DNA from: CAWBJP01 sp044867425
GTDB taxonomy: Bacteria; Actinomycetota; Acidimicrobiia; IMCC26256; BP-133
Direction: 5' to 3'
NCBI GenBank assembly: GCA_044867425.1
Contig: JBIOUX010000121.1
Span: 1 to 64,000, forward strand
DNA: 64,000 nt
Below the pieces are notes generated by a model. The model saw only the letters and a list, made by a program, of their open reading frames with translations. It did not search any database and was not told the DNA's origin. Made by a program: the position numbers and the translations under genes. Numbering within the stretch: the stretch's first letter is position 1; every line of letters begins with the position of its first letter. Positions 32,863 through 41,102 of this stretch are shown here, piece by piece.

Positions 32863-33528
32863 GTGACGGTTCGGGTGGTGCTGGCCGAGGACAACGTGCT
32901 GCTGCGCGAGGGTGTGTCCCGCCTGCTCGCCGGCTCGGACGAGATCGACCTGATCGGTGCGGCCGGCGATCTGGGGTCCCTGCTCGCCCTGGTCGACAAG
33001 GACCCGCCCGACGTCGTCGTCACCGACATCCGCATGCCGCCCACCCACTCCGACGAGGGAATCCGTGCCGCCACCGAGTTGCGGGAGCGGCACCCCGGCG
33101 TCGGAGTCGTCGTGCTCAGCTCGTTCTCCGAGCCGGCCTACGCCCTCGCCCTCCTGGGCGAAGGCTCCTCGGGCCGCGCCTACCTGCTCAAGGAGCGGGT
33201 CAGTGAGTTCGAGGAGCTGGTCCGAGCCATCTTGGAGGTGGCCGCCGGACGCTCGGTCATCGACCCGGTCGTCGTCGAGGCGCTGGTGGCCAGCAGCCGC
33301 CGGCGCTCCTCCGAACTCGACCACCTCACCCAGCGGGAGCGGGAGGTCCTGGCCGAGATGGCCACGGGCAAGAGCAACGCCGCCATCGCCGGGAAGCTGG
33401 TGCTCTCCGAACGGGCCATCGAGAAGCACAGCAACTCGATCTTCGCCAAGCTGGGCCTGTCCGAGGAGCCCGACGTCAACCGCCGGGTGAAAGCGGTCCT
33501 GGTCTTCCTGGCCGAACAAGGGAAGTGA
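32863..33528 (+). CDS. NarL/FixJ-type response regulator
   Basis: A 221-residue regulator starting at GTG 32863. The REC domain has VVLAEDNVLLR, phospho-acceptor Asp55 in VVVTDIRMPP and the Lys of YLLKERV. The LuxR-type helix-turn-helix is at residues about 150-210: LTQREREVLAEMATGKSNAA, then LSERAIEKHSNSIFAKL. Its receiver closely resembles that of the cyclase fusion at 46946-48271, so the two are paralogues. The NarL-type kinase at 34064-36316 is the likely partner. Confidence 0.9.
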   Translation: MTVRVVLAEDNVLLREGVSRLLAGSDEIDLIGAAGDLGSLLALVDKDPPDVVVTDIRMPPTHSDEGIRAATELRERHPGVGVVVLSSFSEPAYALALLGEGSSGRAYLLKERVSEFEELVRAILEVAAGRSVIDPVVVEALVASSRRRSSELDHLTQREREVLAEMATGKSNAAIAGKLVLSERAIEKHSNSIFAKLGLSEEPDVNRRVKAVLVFLAEQGK

Positions 33529-33550
33529 TTCCGCAGGTGGGGCGGGGGTG

Positions 33551-33566
33551 CGGGGGCAAACCCCCG
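33551..33566. terminator. Hairpin after the NarL-type regulator gene
   Basis: CGGGGG (33551-33556) and CCCCCG (33561-33566) pair around a CAAA loop, 23 bases after the stop codon. There is no U-tract. It may end the regulator transcript. Confidence 0.5.
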
Positions 33567-33615
33567 ATGGTGGTGGTGGTAGCACCCTCGTAGCCGGCGG
33601 CATCACCGTGGGACC

Positions 33616-34023
33616 ATGGAGACCATGCCCGACGCCGTCGTGCCCGTCCTGGTGGTGGACGACCAGGCGCCGTTTCGCCTGGCGGCCCGCTCCGTGCTGC
33701 GCCGGGCCGCGGGCTTCGAGTTGGTGGGTGAGGCGACCAGCGGCGAGGAGGCCATCGACCGGGTGGCCGAGCTGGCCCCCGCCCTGGTGTTGATGGACAT
33801 CAACATGCCGGGCATCAACGGCATCGAGGCCACCCGGCGCATCGTCGCCGTCCAACCCGACGTGGCCGTGTTCCTCTGCTCGACCTACGCCCTGGCCGAT
33901 CTGCCGGCCGAGGCGGCCACCAGCGGCGCCCGCGGCTACGTGAACAAGGAGGAGCTGTCCCCGGCGGTGATCTCTTCGCTGTGGGACCGCCGTCACGACG
34001 GCTTCACCGCCCTGGCCAGCTGA
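33616..34023 (+). CDS. Single-domain response regulator
   Basis: A 135-residue receiver: VLVVDDQAPFRLAAR, phospho-acceptor Asp61 in LVLMDINMPGINGIEA, then a Ser/Thr in LCSTYA and a Lys in YVNKEEL. No DNA-binding domain follows; the chain ends with a short tail (SLWDRRHDGFTALAS). Start ATG 33616, or ATG 33625. It converges on the histidine kinase gene 40 bases away and may compete for or relay its phosphate. Confidence 0.85.
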   Translation: METMPDAVVPVLVVDDQAPFRLAARSVLRRAAGFELVGEATSGEEAIDRVAELAPALVLMDINMPGINGIEATRRIVAVQPDVAVFLCSTYALADLPAEAATSGARGYVNKEELSPAVISSLWDRRHDGFTALAS

Positions 34024-34063
34024 GCCGTGCCTGAGGCGGGTGCGGCGACGGCCAGCCCGGTGG

Positions 34064-36316
34064 TCACCCGTGCGCCCCGGGCAACGGGAGGGCGCCGGAG
34101 ATCCGGGCTCCCCGTCCCGGCTCCGATGTCCAGCGGACCGAACCGCCGATGGCGCCGAGGCGGTCCGCCATGTTGGTGAACCCCTGGCCGCGGCTGGCCA
34201 CGTCGGCGTCGAAGCCCGGTCCGTCGTCGATGACCTCGAAGCGCAGGCCGCCCGCCTCCTCGAAGAGCTGGATCGTCACCCGGGCGCCGGCGGCGTGCTT
34301 GGCCGCGTTCTGCAGCGCCTCCAGGCAGCAGAAATAGACGGCGGCTTCGACCTCGCTCGGATAGCGGCCCGTGTCCTCGGCCACAACGTCGACGGCCAGC
34401 GGGCTGCGGTCGCCCGCCGCCCGCAGCGCCGGGCCCAGGCCGGCGTCGACCAGCAGGGGCGGGTAGATCCCATGCGCCAGGTTGCGCAGCTCGGCGATCG
34501 TCTCCTTCACGTCGGCGCCGAGCTGGTCGAGCATCTCGGCGGCGGCCCCGGGGTCCTCGGTGAGGAGATCCCGGGCCAGTCGCAGGTTCACGGCCAGAGC
34601 GACGAGATGCTGCTGGGCCCCGTCGTGGAGGTTGCGTTCGATCTTGCGCCGCTCGCCGTCGGCGGTGGCCACGATGCGGGCCCGCGACGCCCGCAGCTCC
34701 TCGTTGGCCCGGCGCACCTCGTCGAAGCTGGCCTGGAGGGCGGAGTCGAGCTGCACGTTGTGGAGGGCGAGCCCGGTCTGGCGGGCCAGTTCGGCCAGCA
34801 CCCGGTCGTCCTCCTCGGTGAACCGGTCGCCGTCGCCGGGCCGCTCCACCACGACGAGTCCGAGCAGCTCGCCGGAGTGGACGACGGGCGCCACCCGCAG
34901 CTGCGCCGCCGGCCGGCCCTCCAGCAGGGCCGGGAGCCACACCGACACCCACGCCTGGCCCGAGACGCCGGCGCGGGCCACCACCGGTCGCTCCTTCTCG
35001 CCCACCAGGAGGCGGACGGGATCGGCGCCGGGCACCGACACGGCCCGCTCCAGCACCCCGGCGGTCCCGGTCCACACCTCGGCCCGGTGCAGCGCCATGG
35101 TCTTGCGCAGCGACTCGGCCAGCTGGAGCAGCAGCTCGTCCATGGGGATGGCCCGGCTGAGGCGGGTGCCGAAGGTGCGCAGCACCTCGTCGGGGGCGTG
35201 GCGCTCGCCGTACACCAGGCGGTTGGCCACGTCGGCCAGCCGTTCCCGGGCGGGCCGGTAGAGGGCGGCGGCCACCCCGGCGGCCACCAGGGACAGGATG
35301 AACAGGCCGCGGTCGGACTCGTCGGGCACCCGGCCCAGGCCCACCACCGTCACCAGGTAGACGGCCACCGTCACCAGGGTGAGGCCGGTGAGCGACACGG
35401 CGTGGACGAGCACGCGATCGACGCGGGCGGCGAGGCGCGGCGAGGCGCTGGCCGCCAGGGCCAGCGGGATCAACGCCGTCCAGGCGCCGGCGCTGACGGC
35501 GGCGTGCTCGGGCCAGTCGACGAGGACCTTGAGGGCGGCCACGACCAGGACCGCCTCCGCCGCCAGGGCCGCCCCGCAGCCGACCCACTGGAGGCGCTGG
35601 CGTTCCAGGCCGGCGGTGCCCAGGTACGACTGGTGGGCGCCGGGCAGGGCGGCGACCAGCGCCACCAGCCAGGCCGCCGCCCACAGGGCCGGCCCGTGGC
35701 GCCCCGAACCGGCGGCCAGGGCCAGGCCGGCAGCGGCACCGGCGGCGTAGAGGACAACGACCGTCCACCGTCGGGCGGCGGTCCCGAGGATTCCGCCCGG
35801 GAGGGCGAGCAGCAGGTGGGCGGCGATGGCGGGCAGGACCAGGGCACCGACGGCGTGGACGGCGTCGGCGACGGTGGCGCCGGCCCCCGTCCATCCGGCC
35901 GCCTCGGCGCCGGCGGCGGCGAAGGCGGCGGCCCCGACGGCGGTGCCGGCCAGGAGGAGAACACCGAGGCGGCACAGCGATCGCTGGACGGCGAGGACCG
36001 TCCCGGCTCCCGCCCAGGCGAGGACGAGGAGGAACCGCAGGCCATCGGAGGGGTCGGTTCCGTCCCGGCCGGCCAGGACCAGCCCGGCCACGTCGACGAC
36101 GACGGTCAGGGGCAGGAGGGTGATCCACCAGCGCAGGGGTTCGAGCACGGCCGGGCGGTCCATGGTCTCGCCGGCACCGGCGAGGGGAGGTGTGAGCGTG
36201 GCCGTCATCGTCGCATCGATGCCATCGTCGACCATCGGCCCATCCGAGACGATCAGGGAGGCAGGCGTCGCGGCGGTGGTGCTGCCACCACCGCCGGACC
36301 GGTGGCGGTCGCTCAT
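34064..36316 (-). CDS. NarL-type membrane histidine kinase with GAF domain
   Basis: A 750-residue kinase. Residues about 60-330 contain eight or more helices (WWITLLPLTVVVDVAGLVL, ADAVHAVGALVLPAIAAHLL). A GAF-like domain spans about 390-540. The HisKA_3 dimerisation motif is ERRKIERNLHDGAQQHLVAL (phospho-acceptor His near residue 562). The ATPase part has EALQNAAKHA, VIDDGPGFD and GQGFTNMADRLGAIGG. ATG 36316 overlaps the stop of the preceding permease gene (ATGA), so it is the last gene of the cyclase-ABC operon. Confidence 0.9.
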   Translation of the reverse strand: MSDRHRSGGGGSTTAATPASLIVSDGPMVDDGIDATMTATLTPPLAGAGETMDRPAVLEPLRWWITLLPLTVVVDVAGLVLAGRDGTDPSDGLRFLLVLAWAGAGTVLAVQRSLCRLGVLLLAGTAVGAAAFAAAGAEAAGWTGAGATVADAVHAVGALVLPAIAAHLLLALPGGILGTAARRWTVVVLYAAGAAAGLALAAGSGRHGPALWAAAWLVALVAALPGAHQSYLGTAGLERQRLQWVGCGAALAAEAVLVVAALKVLVDWPEHAAVSAGAWTALIPLALAASASPRLAARVDRVLVHAVSLTGLTLVTVAVYLVTVVGLGRVPDESDRGLFILSLVAAGVAAALYRPARERLADVANRLVYGERHAPDEVLRTFGTRLSRAIPMDELLLQLAESLRKTMALHRAEVWTGTAGVLERAVSVPGADPVRLLVGEKERPVVARAGVSGQAWVSVWLPALLEGRPAAQLRVAPVVHSGELLGLVVVERPGDGDRFTEEDDRVLAELARQTGLALHNVQLDSALQASFDEVRRANEELRASRARIVATADGERRKIERNLHDGAQQHLVALAVNLRLARDLLTEDPGAAAEMLDQLGADVKETIAELRNLAHGIYPPLLVDAGLGPALRAAGDRSPLAVDVVAEDTGRYPSEVEAAVYFCCLEALQNAAKHAAGARVTIQLFEEAGGLRFEVIDDGPGFDADVASRGQGFTNMADRLGAIGGSVRWTSEPGRGARISGALPLPGAHG
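36272..36295. promoter_or_regulatory. Perfect 10-bp inverted repeat just inside the kinase gene
   Basis: GGCGGTGGTG (36272-36281) and CACCACCGCC (36286-36295) form a perfect 10-bp inverted repeat around CTGC, starting 21 bases after the kinase start codon. It resembles the GTGGTGC/GCACCAC palindromes at 48.4 kb. It could be a translation-modulating hairpin or only the result of a Gly/Thr-rich codon run. Confidence 0.3.
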
Positions 36317-38697
36317 CGTTCCTCCCGCAGGTCGCTGGCCACCGGTACCCGGGCCGCGGCCCGGCTGGGCAGGACGGCGGCGGCGTGGGCGAGGACGAAC
36401 AGGGCGGCCATGACCCCCAGGCTGGCCAGCCACGGCGTGGTGGGGTCGGGGACGACGCCCAGGTCATCGGCGAAGAGCCGCCACCCGGCCCGGCCGGCGG
36501 CCCATCCCAGCGGGATCCCGATGGCCACGGCGGCCCCGGCCACCAGCGACGCCTGGACGAGCACGACCCGGCCCGCCTGCCGCCGGGTGGCGCCCACGGC
36601 CCGCAGGGCGGCCAGGGAGCGCCGGTTGCGGCGCCCCACGAGCACCAGGGCGTGGATGGTGGCGGCCACCCCGAGGACCGCCAGCGCCCCGGCCAGGAGG
36701 TTGGGCAGGTTGCCGACCCGGTGGAGGTAGGACACGTCGGTGGGGGGGGCCGGCGGGTCGATATCGCATTCGACGGCGCACTCGTCGAAGGCGGCCTCGT
36801 AGCGGGCCTGGACGGCGGCCGCCTCCCCGCCGGGGCGGATCCGGACGTACTGGAAGCCGACCTCGGCGTCGGGCGCCACCCGATAGAGGCCGTCGTGGGT
36901 GAACAGCGCCCCGTCCCCGGCCCCGTTGGGCAGCACCCCGTGGCCCACGACCCGGTAGCGGCGGCTCGAATCGCCCACGGTGACGGTGACGTCGTCGCCC
37001 ACGCCGGCACCGAGGCGCTGGGCCAGCCGCCGGCCCAGGACCACCTCGTCGCCGCCGGCGGGCGCCCGCCCGGCGGTGACGACGACCCCGATCCCCATGT
37101 CGCTCAAGGCCGAGAGCGACACCTCGCGGCCGCCGATCTCGCCAGACGCCCCGGCCTCGAGCGACACCGCCTCGACGTCGGGATCGCGGCTGAGGACGCC
37201 GGTGATGACGTCGTCCTCGAACACTCCGTAGCCGTCCCAGGTGGCCAGGTCGTAGTCCTGGCCGTAGTAGGCGGGGTCGCCGGCCAGCCGGTCGAGGCTG
37301 GAGCCGAAGGTGGCCACCGCCACCACCGCCACCACGGCGCTGGCACTGCCCAGCACTGCCCCCCGCACGGCGCTGCGGGCCCCGCCGGCCCGGCCGGCGA
37401 GAGCGGCGCCCACCCGGACCGACAGCGGTCCGGCCGCCAGCACCCGCCCGAGGACGCCCGGGTGGGCCGGGCCCGTAGCGTCGCCGCCCCGGATGGCGGC
37501 CCGCCAGGCGAAGGGAGCGGCGGCGACGGCCAGGACGACCGCCAGGCCGAGCCCACCGGCCAGGATCACGAGCGGGTCGAAGCGCAGCCCCGGGTCGGGT
37601 TCGATCAGGCGGGCGACGCCCACCGGACCCAGCGCCGAGACGGCGCCGGCGCCGGCTAGGCCGGCGGCCACGCCGGCCACGATGGCGCCCAGGGCCGGCA
37701 GCCACAGCGTGGTGGCCCGCTGGCGGCCGGTGAGACCGCAGGCGGCGAGGACGGCCTGGTCGTCGCGCCGGGCGGCGCACTGACGGGCCAGCGCCTGGAT
37801 GACCACGATCAGCCCGGCCATCAGCGCCACCACGCCGAAGGCGCCGGCGGCCGTCGCCTCGGGGCGGACGACGCGGCGCACGGCGGCCAGCTCGCCCTCG
37901 CCCGTGCCCGGGTCCCACTCGGGGCCGAATGTCTCGACGAGGCGGCGCCGGAACGCGGGCAGGGCCTCCTTGCCACCGTGCAGGTCGACGGCCGCCACGC
38001 GGTACGTGCCGATGCCGGGGTGGGCGTCGAGGAAGGCGGGCGAGGCCAGGATCTCCGCGCCGGTGAAGGGGTGGACGGCGTCGTCGCCCAGCTCGTGGGG
38101 CTGGTAGACGCCCACCACCCGCGGCGTCACCAGCGTCCCGGCGGTGAGGTCGTGCTCCACCACGCGGGCCACGTCGTCGGGCGCCAGCACCTTGTAGCGG
38201 AGCCGGTCCCCCACCCCCACGCCCAGGCGCTCGGACGCGCCCCGGCTGACGGCCACGGCGTCGGCCTCGTCGGGGCGGGGCAGGCGGCCCTGCTTGAGGA
38301 AGACCCGGTTCATGGTGGCGAACATGCGGTCGTCGAGGGCGGCGATGAGGCTGGTGCGGCCGGCGGGGTCCAGGTTGCCGGCATCGTCGACCTCGGCCCC
38401 CAGCGTGGGCTGGGCCAGCGCCATCGTGCGCACCTCGGGCAGGGCGGCGACGGCGGCGGGATCGAGCCAGGGAATCCCCTCGCCGTTGTCGGGCACGCCG
38501 AGGAACACGACGGCGTCTGGGAGACCCAACCGGTCGAGCATCCGCGGGTGGGCGTCGAGGGAGCGCCGGGCGGCGGCCAGCGCCCCGAGCCCGACGGTGG
38601 CCGTCACGGCGGTGAGCAGCGCCACCGCCGCCCAGCCGGCCCGGTCCCGCCGGCTGTTCCGGCGGGCGATGAAGACGATGGCGTCGTTCATGGCCAT
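36313..38697 (-). CDS. FtsX/MacB-type ABC permease (operon permease 4)
   Basis: A 794-residue permease: an N-terminal helix (WAAVALLTAVTATVGLGAL), a large extracytoplasmic domain, a central group of helices (AAGAFGVVALMAGLIVVIQ), a second domain and the C-terminal FtsX block with NLLAGALAVLGVAATIHALV and SLAALRAVGATRRQAG. Such duplicated permeases work in mechanotransmission-type transporters with a separate ATPase. Start ATG 38697, with ATG 38691 as alternative. It lacks its own ATPase; the only one in the operon is at 46125-46862. Confidence 0.85.
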   Translation of the reverse strand: MAMNDAIVFIARRNSRRDRAGWAAVALLTAVTATVGLGALAAARRSLDAHPRMLDRLGLPDAVVFLGVPDNGEGIPWLDPAAVAALPEVRTMALAQPTLGAEVDDAGNLDPAGRTSLIAALDDRMFATMNRVFLKQGRLPRPDEADAVAVSRGASERLGVGVGDRLRYKVLAPDDVARVVEHDLTAGTLVTPRVVGVYQPHELGDDAVHPFTGAEILASPAFLDAHPGIGTYRVAAVDLHGGKEALPAFRRRLVETFGPEWDPGTGEGELAAVRRVVRPEATAAGAFGVVALMAGLIVVIQALARQCAARRDDQAVLAACGLTGRQRATTLWLPALGAIVAGVAAGLAGAGAVSALGPVGVARLIEPDPGLRFDPLVILAGGLGLAVVLAVAAAPFAWRAAIRGGDATGPAHPGVLGRVLAAGPLSVRVGAALAGRAGGARSAVRGAVLGSASAVVAVVAVATFGSSLDRLAGDPAYYGQDYDLATWDGYGVFEDDVITGVLSRDPDVEAVSLEAGASGEIGGREVSLSALSDMGIGVVVTAGRAPAGGDEVVLGRRLAQRLGAGVGDDVTVTVGDSSRRYRVVGHGVLPNGAGDGALFTHDGLYRVAPDAEVGFQYVRIRPGGEAAAVQARYEAAFDECAVECDIDPPAPPTDVSYLHRVGNLPNLLAGALAVLGVAATIHALVLVGRRNRRSLAALRAVGATRRQAGRVVLVQASLVAGAAVAIGIPLGWAAGRAGWRLFADDLGVVPDPTTPWLASLGVMAALFVLAHAAAVLPSRAAARVPVASDLREER

Positions 38698-38724
38698 CTG
38701 ATCAGCTCCCTTCCCGAGCGCGCA

Positions 38725-41097
38725 TCACTCGGCCCTCAGCACCACGGCGGGACGGAATCGGGCGGCCCGGCGGGCGGGCACCTCGGCCACCGCCAGCGCC
38801 GCCAGCAGGGTGGCGGACACCAGGACAGGGAGAGCGGCGGCAGGCATGACCGGCCCGGCCGGTGTCCCCAGCCGCTCGGCCAGGGCGGTCCACGAGAGGC
38901 GGCCCAGGGCGATCCCCACCGGGAGGCCGGCCACCACGGCCACCAACGCCACCACCGTCGACTGCCACCGGACGGCGGACCGGACGTCGCCGGGGGTGAA
39001 GCCCAGCACCCGGAGCACGGCCAGCTCCCGGCGGCGCCGCCGGATGGCCGTCACCAGGCCGTGACCGGTCGCCGCCGCCGCCAGCAGCGCCAGGAGCCCG
39101 GCGAGCAACAGCGGTGTGCCCTCGACCCGGTCGTAGCCGGTGAGGTCGTCGGGCCGCTCGGGCACGACCCGCACCTGGGGTCCGTCCGACTCCGGGTCAA
39201 GATCGGGGAAGGCCGCCGTCAGGGTCCTCTCCAGGCGGGCCGCGCCGGCGGGACCGGCGGCCAGGCGGACGAGCACGAAGTCGTAGGCCACGTCGGTGGG
39301 ACTCAGGCGGGCCAGGCCCCCGAGGGTGAGCTGAGCGCCCACCCCGAGCCCGGTCTTGTCGGCGCCCGGGTAGGCGGCGAACCGGGGGAACGTCACTTTC
39401 CCGACGACCCGCATGGCCGTGCTCTCGCCGCCGATCCCCACCGCCACCCGGTCACCGACCGAGCGGCCGATCCGGCGCAGCGTGTCGGCGCCCAGGGCGA
39501 TCTCGTCATCGGCCTGGGGGACCCGGCCGGAAAGGACGGGCGGGTGCAGCGCCGGTGCGCCCTGGCCCAGGCCGATGGCGGGCACCGAGGCACCCTCGAC
39601 CTCGACGCGGCCGTGCACCCCAGGCGTGGCGTCGCTGACTCCGGAGGCCGACTCGATGAAGGGCAGCTGGCTGTCGGCCGAGTTGATGTCGATCTGGGCG
39701 TCCCAGGCCCACCCGTACAGGCGGGGGGTGGAGAGGAAGTGCCCGAGGCTGGCCCCGAAGACCAGGGAGGCGGTGACGGCGGCGAGGCCGAGACCGGCGC
39801 CGGCCACGGTGGTCCGGGACGGGGCCGAACGCTCGCCCCGCCCGGGGTCGAGCGCCATCCGCAGTCCGGTGGCGGGCGCGGGGCGCAGGAGCGCCGCCAG
39901 CACCTCGGCCCGTCCCGGGCGCGCCGTACCCGGGACCCGGCGGTGGCCGCGCCACCCGACGGCCAGCCCGAAACCGACGCAGAGGGCGACGACAGCCAGG
40001 GCGACGGCGGGACCCACGAACCCGTCGAACGACACGCCCGAGGACGGCTCGAAGCCGTGCGCCGGCCCGAGGGGCATGAGCGGCGAGGCGGCCACCGCCG
40101 CCACCAACGCCACGCCCGCCCCGCCGACCCCCACGGCGGCGGCCCGCAGCCCGGCCAGCAACCTCAGCTGGCGGCGCGACATCCCCGCCGCGGCCAGGGC
40201 GCCGTCGTCGCCGGCCATGGAGCGCAGATGCCGGAAGATGGCCTGGCCGAGGATCAGCAGGGCGGTGAGTGCCAGCGCGGCGGCGAAGCCGGCCAGTGCC
40301 CCGACGTAGGGTCGCAGCGCCTGCTGCGCCTTGGCGGTGGTGGCCGACTGGAACTGCACGAACACGGTGTGGCCGGCGGCCAGACGCCCGACGTCCCGGC
40401 CGAAGGCGGCGGCATCGCCGTCCCCGTTCCGCAGATGGACGTACAGCCCGGCGAACGTGGAGGCGCCCGGGTGGGCCGAGCGGAAGGCGGGCGCCACCAG
40501 GATCACGTCGAAGCCCTGGGCCGGCGGCTGGAGCGTCTCGTAGACGGTGGTGCCGACGCCGGTCACGGTGAGCTCGAGCATCTCGAACTCGGAGACCTCG
40601 CCTTCCTCGGTCTGGGCGACGACATGGGCGAAGGGCGCACGGTCTCCCACCTGGAGGTCCAGTCGCCGGGCCAGGGCCCGGCTCAGGAACACCTCATCGG
40701 GCCCGGCGGGCATGCGACCTTCGAAGGCGTAGGGGCGGTCGGTCGTGTACCCGAAGGTCCCGTCGCTCGTGCCCGACGTGAAGGGCACGGAGAGGTCGGG
40801 CTCTCCGTCGCGGGTCGGGGCGATACCGGTGCCGGTGACCAGGCTGGAACGCAGGACCTGGGGCAGGCGCCGCGCCTCCTCCTCCGGGAAGCTGTGGTCG
40901 TCGGGATTGACGAGGACGTCCGAGGTGGCGGTGGCCCCCAGGAGGCGGGTGTACGACGAGGCGGTCCGCCGCGCCCCCTCCAGCGCCGCCGTGACCGCCC
41001 CCGCGGCCAGACCGACGAGCACCACGAGGACCAGGGTGGCCGCCCCGTGCCGGCGCAGCTCGGCCCGGAACCGGTAGGTGACCGCGCCCAGGGCCAT
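38725..41097 (-). CDS. FtsX/MacB-type ABC permease (operon permease 3)
   Basis: A 790-residue permease with the same duplicated plan as its neighbours. Features include the N-terminal helix LVLVVLVGLAAGAVTAALEG, a central block (LAGFAAALALTALLILGQAI) and the C-terminal FtsX block GLLALLAAAATGHGLVTAIR with LAVLRVLGFTPGDVRSAV. ATG 41097 is preferred over a TTG at 41106 that overlaps the upstream stop. Gaps of under 30 bases on both sides indicate one transcript. Confidence 0.85.
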   Translation of the reverse strand: MALGAVTYRFRAELRRHGAATLVLVVLVGLAAGAVTAALEGARRTASSYTRLLGATATSDVLVNPDDHSFPEEEARRLPQVLRSSLVTGTGIAPTRDGEPDLSVPFTSGTSDGTFGYTTDRPYAFEGRMPAGPDEVFLSRALARRLDLQVGDRAPFAHVVAQTEEGEVSEFEMLELTVTGVGTTVYETLQPPAQGFDVILVAPAFRSAHPGASTFAGLYVHLRNGDGDAAAFGRDVGRLAAGHTVFVQFQSATTAKAQQALRPYVGALAGFAAALALTALLILGQAIFRHLRSMAGDDGALAAAGMSRRQLRLLAGLRAAAVGVGGAGVALVAAVAASPLMPLGPAHGFEPSSGVSFDGFVGPAVALAVVALCVGFGLAVGWRGHRRVPGTARPGRAEVLAALLRPAPATGLRMALDPGRGERSAPSRTTVAGAGLGLAAVTASLVFGASLGHFLSTPRLYGWAWDAQIDINSADSQLPFIESASGVSDATPGVHGRVEVEGASVPAIGLGQGAPALHPPVLSGRVPQADDEIALGADTLRRIGRSVGDRVAVGIGGESTAMRVVGKVTFPRFAAYPGADKTGLGVGAQLTLGGLARLSPTDVAYDFVLVRLAAGPAGAARLERTLTAAFPDLDPESDGPQVRVVPERPDDLTGYDRVEGTPLLLAGLLALLAAAATGHGLVTAIRRRRRELAVLRVLGFTPGDVRSAVRWQSTVVALVAVVAGLPVGIALGRLSWTALAERLGTPAGPVMPAAALPVLVSATLLAALAVAEVPARRAARFRPAVVLRAE

Positions 41098-41102
41098 CGG
41101 CC